This document shows, in pieces, positions 14,277 to 17,847 of a stretch of 17,847 bases of DNA. Both the position numbers and the translations under genes were made by a program. The notes below the pieces were generated by a model. The model did not search any database and had not been told where the DNA came from. It saw only the letters and a list, made by a program, of their open reading frames with translations. How positions within the stretch are numbered: position 1 is the first letter of the stretch; every line of letters begins with the position of its first letter. The stretch is from an uncultured bacterium (lineage in GTDB: Bacteria; Bacillota; Clostridia; Lachnospirales; Lachnospiraceae), in assembly GCA_946061355.1 (NCBI GenBank), contig CAMGRE010000022.1, forward strand, positions 1-17,847. The letters run 5' to 3'.

Positions 14277-15671
14277 TTACTCATAAATGAAATCGTTCTC
14301 ATTTACACTTTCCGCATCAAGTACAATATAGTCATATACGCTCAATCCGTATGTCGTGCCGGATTCCACGATGGAATACTCGTCATTTTTATATAAAATA
14401 TTGATCTGCTTAAAGTCGGCATACCCCTTGTTGATGTTGTACACTCCAATCAGCGTGGCTCTTTTACTCACAGGATATTTCTCGGAAGAATTCGGTTTGA
14501 TCAGATAATCACCGATCCTCAGGCTGGAATCATCCAGATAATACTCTCCGTCCTTCTCGTTGTAAATCGTGGTTTCGATAAACTCTGTGGTAGCGTTGCC
14601 ATCCTCTGTATAGGCTTCCCTCAGTACGCCATCCCGTCCGCTGTTGCCACCCTTTGTGACATATTCTGTCGGCACAAGGAAAAATTCTCTCTCAACAATC
14701 GCCGAGTTTGGAATTTTGAGCCCGCTCTCTGCCTCCGTGATCAATTCAATATCCACATAACGGTCTGTGCAGAAGGTAATCATAGAATTGTTCAGGATCA
14801 ATTCTGCATAAACCCCATCCTCATTTCTGTGGATCGCTACTTTCGCCCAGGAGATATTCTGGTTTTTCAGAAATTTCACCTGAACATATTCCGCTTCTTC
14901 CAGTTCAGCAGCTCTCTCCTCCGTTACCGGGATCACAAGCGACCAGTCCTCACTGGTACAGAGTTTAAAGGCAGGATCTCCCTTATTGATCAGTGCATTG
15001 CTGACAAGCTGTTCCTTTTTATACTGAGTCGTATCAAAATCTTTCTCCGTCACCTGTTCCGCCTTCAGTTCCTCATACCCGTCCGTGGAATAGATGACAA
15101 TCCCGGTTCTGGCTGCATTGTAAAATTGAATACTCCCGGCATTGCCGACGCTGTTTAACGTGTCAAAGCTCTCAAGGATACGGTAATTCGCCAGCTTCAT
15201 CACCGTTCCCTGCACACCATATTTGAAATCATAAACATCATGAAACTCTTTGGGATCAAAGGTATTGGTGAATCCGAGAATTTCTGATTTCAATTCATTT
15301 AAATCAGATTCGGAAAGACTGTTCTCTCCAACCTCGCCGCCCTGCATCTGATCTGAAAGCTTTCCGGTCTCATCCACTGTGTACACAAGGTTGCCGACGG
15401 CAACACGACCGCCTTCCCTCGCATAATAATTGATATAACCGGAATCATTGCATGGTATGATCTCCTCAGAGCGGAGCGCAAGCGCCTTGTATACATTGTT
15501 GACAGACAGTGAGCCGGCTTTGACCTCATATCCCACAATATGTTTCGATTTGAAATACAGACAGACACAGATAATAATATAGATAAAAATAACGCTGAAA
15601 ATGATTATTCCCAGATTGATATTCAACGGTTTTCTGTACTGTCTGATTTTACCTGAGGAATTCCCAGCCAA
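14277..15671 (-). CDS. HlyD-like membrane protein of the sepF cluster
   Basis: Single-pass membrane protein of 464 residues: a basic N-terminus (KIRQYRK), one helix at about 19-40 and a large extracellular part. Residues 48-102 resemble a biotinyl-lipoyl half domain of HlyD/membrane-fusion proteins (IIPCNDSGYINYYAREGGRV), and the rest is beta-rich; no long coiled-coil hairpin is obvious. No ABC transporter or outer partner lies nearby, so export is doubtful; position before yggS and sepF hints at a division or envelope role. The start is a TTG (15669-15671) seven bases after AAAGGGG; no in-frame ATG or GTG fits before the helix. No promoter is seen between it and the upstream terminator. Function unknown. 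Confidence 0.85.
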   Translation of the reverse strand: MAGNSSGKIRQYRKPLNINLGIIIFSVIFIYIIICVCLYFKSKHIVGYEVKAGSLSVNNVYKALALRSEEIIPCNDSGYINYYAREGGRVAVGNLVYTVDETGKLSDQMQGGEVGENSLSESDLNELKSEILGFTNTFDPKEFHDVYDFKYGVQGTVMKLANYRILESFDTLNSVGNAGSIQFYNAARTGIVIYSTDGYEELKAEQVTEKDFDTTQYKKEQLVSNALINKGDPAFKLCTSEDWSLVIPVTEERAAELEEAEYVQVKFLKNQNISWAKVAIHRNEDGVYAELILNNSMITFCTDRYVDIELITEAESGLKIPNSAIVEREFFLVPTEYVTKGGNSGRDGVLREAYTEDGNATTEFIETTIYNEKDGEYYLDDSSLRIGDYLIKPNSSEKYPVSKRATLIGVYNINKGYADFKQINILYKNDEYSIVESGTTYGLSVYDYIVLDAESVNENDFIYE

Positions 15672-15692
15672 TTTCTTTCCCCTTTCACTCCG

Positions 15693-15790
15693 TGCATCTG
15701 TGCAATCGGGAGCGGGCGTCTTTCGCCCTTTCCCGCTGTGCGACCCGCAGGTTGCATCTGCAGCATTTTCCTATCTGCGGGTCTGCGCAT
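15693..15790. repeat. GC-rich double-hairpin intergenic element
   Basis: Two imperfect palindromes fill the gap between the terminator of the P-loop gene and the HlyD-like gene. One pairs GACCCGCAG (15742-15750) with CTGCGGGTC (15775-15783), extended by TGCG/CGCA past a three-base bulge. The other pairs GGGCG with CGCCC (15714-15718 and 15724-15728) inside CGGGA/TCCCG. TGCATCTG appears twice, 60 bases apart (15693, 15753). The region is far GC-richer than the other gaps. It may be a mobile palindromic repeat or a structured leader RNA. Confidence 0.55.
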
Positions 15791-15818
15791 AAAAACCTCT
15801 GCTGCAAACCAGCAGAGG
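15791..15818 (-). terminator. intrinsic terminator of the small P-loop gene
   Basis: CCTCTGCTG and CAGCAGAGG (9 bp, perfect; 15796-15804 with 15810-15818) with a five-base loop are followed by TTTTT on the minus strand, about 20 bases after the stop codon. Confidence 0.9.
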
Positions 15819-15837
15819 CTCTTTTGTCTTGTATGTA

Positions 15838-16257
15838 TTAGAGAGATACAATGATATTTTCCTTTAAACTATCCGGAATTTCCGCTTCGTCCAACGAGAT
15901 ACTAAGTACAAAGTCAACCTTGAAGTTGTCGCTGATCTTCTGCAGTTTTGCGATGGCAGGAGCTACATCTGTTCCCTCCAGATGTGCATTCACAAGGAAA
16001 CTGTCCAGATACATCTGCTCAAGGTCATGATCCTGAGAAATAATGCCACAGATAAAACCGATAAACTCATCACAATCCGAAATCATATAATCACTTACAT
16101 TGATCAGTCGGATCTTATTGTTCAGCTCGTACATATTCTTGGAACTCTTATCCAGATATACGATATTTCCCGAAACTTCTTTTACTGCACTATTTACTTT
16201 ATCCAATAACTGTTTTGTCTTGCCTTTTCCTTTTTTTCCTACAATTAATTGAACCAT
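15838..16257 (-). CDS. small P-loop protein of unknown function (often labelled PilT-like)
   Basis: Protein of 139 residues with a clear Walker A at its very N-terminus (GKKGKGKT, residues 7-14), then NIVYLDK (31-37), a candidate Walker B at EQMYLD (Asp85), and a later strand VDFVLSIS (about 114-121). It has no signal or membrane helix. Relatives I recall from Lachnospiraceae are named twitching motility protein PilT, but it is far shorter than PilT and lacks its hexamerisation and catalytic boxes, so that name is unsafe. The ATG follows AGGAGG. It has its own promoter and terminator, so it forms a single-gene unit inside the envelope cluster. Function unknown. Confidence 0.85.
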   Translation of the reverse strand: MVQLIVGKKGKGKTKQLLDKVNSAVKEVSGNIVYLDKSSKNMYELNNKIRLINVSDYMISDCDEFIGFICGIISQDHDLEQMYLDSFLVNAHLEGTDVAPAIAKLQKISDNFKVDFVLSISLDEAEIPDSLKENIIVSL

Positions 16258-16290
16258 TGTAATCCCTCCTAAAGTAAACTTGTTATATCC

Positions 16291-16319
16291 ATTATAAGAT
16301 ATAAAGGGGTAAAAAACAA
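16291..16319 (-). promoter_or_regulatory. promoter of the small P-loop gene
   Basis: TTGTTT (16314-16319) and a perfect TATAAT (16291-16296) are separated by 17 bases, with a predicted start near 16285 and a leader of about 28 nt. Confidence 0.75.
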
Positions 16320-16348
16320 CCTTTTCTTCATGTTTCCCAATTTTTCTC

Positions 16349-17338
16349 TCACCGGTTAATCTCGCCTAAAAGATCCGTCATTTCCTCATACATGATCCCG
16401 CGCTCCTCCGACCGCATGATCACGGAAATATAGGGATTGCCGGAAACATCTTTGGACAAAAGGATCAGACAATTTCTTGCAGCATTGGTCGTGCCGGTCT
16501 TGCCTCCGAGCACGGTAATGTTTTCCGGAGGCTGATAATTTCCCTGCAGATACTGATTGGTCGTTCCAATCTCCATTTTCTTGGGATTTCCCGATTTGTC
16601 CGTGTAGGTTGTTGAGTAGGAATCCATCTGTATGATCTCGGAAAACAGATCATACTTCAGAGCCTCATTAAAGATGAGATACAGATCGTAGGCCGTCACA
16701 TAATGATTGTCATCCTGAAGGCCGTGCGGATTCACAAAATGACTGTTTGTCGCACCGATCTCAAGCGCTTCCTGATTCATCATCTCGGCAAAGTTTTCAA
16801 CACTGCCACCAATGTGATCTGCAATGGCCACCCCCGCATCATTTGCGGAATACATGAGAAGCGCATGCAATGCCTGGGATAACGTCAGGGTATCTCCTTC
16901 TTTCAGTCCGACCAGCTGGGCGCCGCTCTCCTTAATCCCTGCTGCTTCCGCACTGACGGTGATCATATCCTCAGGACTGCCGTATTTGAGCGCAACAAGC
17001 GCTGTCATCACCTTGGTAAGGCTTGCCGGATAAAGCTTCTCATGGATGTTTTTGGCATAGATCACATTCGTGTGGTTCAGATCGAACAATCCTGCCGAAC
17101 TTGCCTGAGACATATCAACATCCGTGCCCTCTGTAACGTCCACGGCCGTCACACAGATATCCTTTGCAAAGGCATCTGCCGTGGTAACCATTGTATTTTC
17201 CGTCATTTGAAAGCTGCTGACCGTACTGTCCGGATCGTATGGCAGCCCGTAATCTTTGGAAGCACAGCCTGTCACCATCACTGAAATCGCTATAACCAGC
17301 AATACAGACAGCCTGGCTGTATTATTTATACATTTCAC
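16349..17338 (-). CDS. lipoprotein D-alanyl-D-alanine carboxypeptidase (low-mass PBP)
   Basis: Peptidoglycan-trimming serine enzyme of 329 residues that removes the terminal D-Ala of stem peptides outside the membrane. The three penicillin-binding motifs are SLTK (Ser106), SAN (164-166) and KTG (280-282). The N-terminus is a lipoprotein signal: short basic start, a hydrophobic run, then VTGC with the lipidated Cys at 25. The chain ends about 45 residues after KTG, without the C-terminal domain and amphipathic anchor of PBP5-type DacA, so the lipid is the likely anchor. I prefer the GTG at 17336-17338, which has GGAG four bases away; a TTG at 17362 is the alternative. It overlaps the mgsA end by 17 bases. 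Confidence 0.92.
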   Translation of the reverse strand: MKCINNTARLSVLLVIAISVMVTGCASKDYGLPYDPDSTVSSFQMTENTMVTTADAFAKDICVTAVDVTEGTDVDMSQASSAGLFDLNHTNVIYAKNIHEKLYPASLTKVMTALVALKYGSPEDMITVSAEAAGIKESGAQLVGLKEGDTLTLSQALHALLMYSANDAGVAIADHIGGSVENFAEMMNQEALEIGATNSHFVNPHGLQDDNHYVTAYDLYLIFNEALKYDLFSEIIQMDSYSTTYTDKSGNPKKMEIGTTNQYLQGNYQPPENITVLGGKTGTTNAARNCLILLSKDVSGNPYISVIMRSEERGIMYEEMTDLLGEINR

Positions 17339-17717
17339 GCCACTCCAGGTCTCCTCTGTCAAGAGATTTTATCAAAAGTTCGGCTGAAGCCAGATTGGTT
17401 GCCAGCGGAATATTGTGCATATCACAAAGTCGAAAGATATTGTTCACATCCGGTTCATGTGTCTTGGGAGTCAGCGGATCCCGAAGAAAGATCACAAGAT
17501 CCATCTGATTCTGCTCAATCTGCGCCCCGATCTGCTGCTCACCGCCCAGATGTCCGGCGAGATATTTATGAACATTCAGATTGGTCACTTCCTCGATCAG
17601 CCTTCCCGTTGTTCCCGTCGCATACAGCTCATTCTTTGACAGGATTCCGCGGTATGCGATACAGAAATTCTGCATCAGCTTCTTTTTGGCATCATGTGCA
17701 ATTAACGCAATATTCAT
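17322..17717 (-). CDS. mgsA: methylglyoxal synthase
   Basis: Cytosolic enzyme of 131 residues that turns dihydroxyacetone phosphate into methylglyoxal and phosphate, a bypass of glycolysis when phosphate is short. Family boxes: IALIAHDAKK (Asp9), LYATGTTGRLI, GHLGGEQQIGA, FLRDPLTPKTHEPDV (Asp80, His87, Asp90) and IPLATNLASAE. Compared with the E. coli enzyme, the catalytic Asp71 position is Glu60 here, and the preceding GP is GH; the other active-site residues match. The ATG follows GAGGGG, ten bases after the stop of the RodA-like gene. The carboxypeptidase gene overlaps its 3' end. Confidence 0.94.
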   Translation of the reverse strand: MNIALIAHDAKKKLMQNFCIAYRGILSKNELYATGTTGRLIEEVTNLNVHKYLAGHLGGEQQIGAQIEQNQMDLVIFLRDPLTPKTHEPDVNNIFRLCDMHNIPLATNLASAELLIKSLDRGDLEWREMYK

Positions 17718-17726
17718 ATATACCCC

Positions 17727-17847
17727 TCACTTTACATTATAATCATTTTTCGCCTGTAATCTTACATTTAGGACAAATCCCATTCCTATAAAAAGACTGA
17801 CCAGCGAAGTCAATGCCGCGCTGACAAACGGGAGCGGAATTCCGGTA
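17727..17847 (-). CDS. RodA/FtsW-family protein, C-terminal end only
   Basis: The last 40 codons of a SEDS-family peptidoglycan polymerase; the rest lies beyond the window edge. The visible part reads TGIPLPFVS followed by a last hydrophobic helix (LVSLFIGMGFVLNV) and a short polar tail ending in TGA at 17727-17729. The normal PFVSYGGSS box is PFVSAALTS here. A rodA identity is favoured by the common Clostridia order minCDE-rodA-mgsA, but only the next gene, mgsA, can be seen. Confidence 0.82.
   Translation of the reverse strand, partial: TGIPLPFVSAALTSLVSLFIGMGFVLNVRLQAKNDYNVK

Noticed and set aside
15672..15790. Known riboswitch (c-di-GMP, glycine or similar)
   Set aside because: The stems do not fit the conserved cores of those classes as I know them, so it is left as an uncharacterised element.

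Overview
The window looks like a low-to-moderate-GC Clostridia chromosome, most likely Lachnospiraceae. The reasons are the split purine pair (stand-alone AICAR formyltransferase plus PurO-type IMP cyclohydrolase), the two-subunit iron-sulfur serine dehydratase, the SepF/YlmE-type division genes, strong AGGAGG ribosome sites and AT-rich promoters. Every gene I accept is on the minus strand, so transcription runs from high to low coordinates. There is no tRNA, rRNA, CRISPR array, transposase or phage gene, and no gene-free gap over about 210 bases.

Read in the direction of transcription, the window opens with an envelope and division block (17847 to 10377): the tail of a RodA/FtsW protein, methylglyoxal synthase, a lipoprotein D-Ala-D-Ala carboxypeptidase, a small P-loop protein with its own promoter and terminator, a GC-rich palindromic element, then HlyD-like protein, YggS/YlmE, SepF, terminator hairpin, AroB, LspA and RluD. 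Methylglyoxal synthase carries Glu where the E. coli catalytic Asp lies. The hairpin before aroB abuts its ribosome site, which suggests attenuation or leaky termination.

A carbon-starvation operon follows (10339 to 7924): promoter, an unrecognised 171-aa protein, CstA, and a strong terminator. Immediately after it a near-consensus promoter drives sdaAB-sdaAA, a cytidylate-kinase-like protein and an MFS transporter (7916 to 4339). Its leader has a long hairpin followed by a U-rich stretch. CstA (reported to take up pyruvate or peptides) and serine dehydratase (serine to pyruvate) fit an amino-acid/pyruvate scavenging neighbourhood; that link is inference.

Next comes a purine operon (4336 to 2301) with its own promoter: PurO-type IMP cyclohydrolase, then the AICAR formyltransferase half of PurH. 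Together they do the last two steps of IMP synthesis, which most bacteria do with one fused protein.

The last block (2271 to 1) is a regulatory and transport unit: an XRE helix-turn-helix protein fused to a complete desulfoferrodoxin-type two-iron module, then a regulator with two MerR DNA-binding domains, a terminator overlapping its stop codon, and a partial ABC transporter ATPase. The HTH-desulfoferrodoxin fusion, with all nine expected iron ligands but without the usual Glu-Lys pair of the enzyme active site, is the most striking single gene and may be a redox or oxygen sensor.
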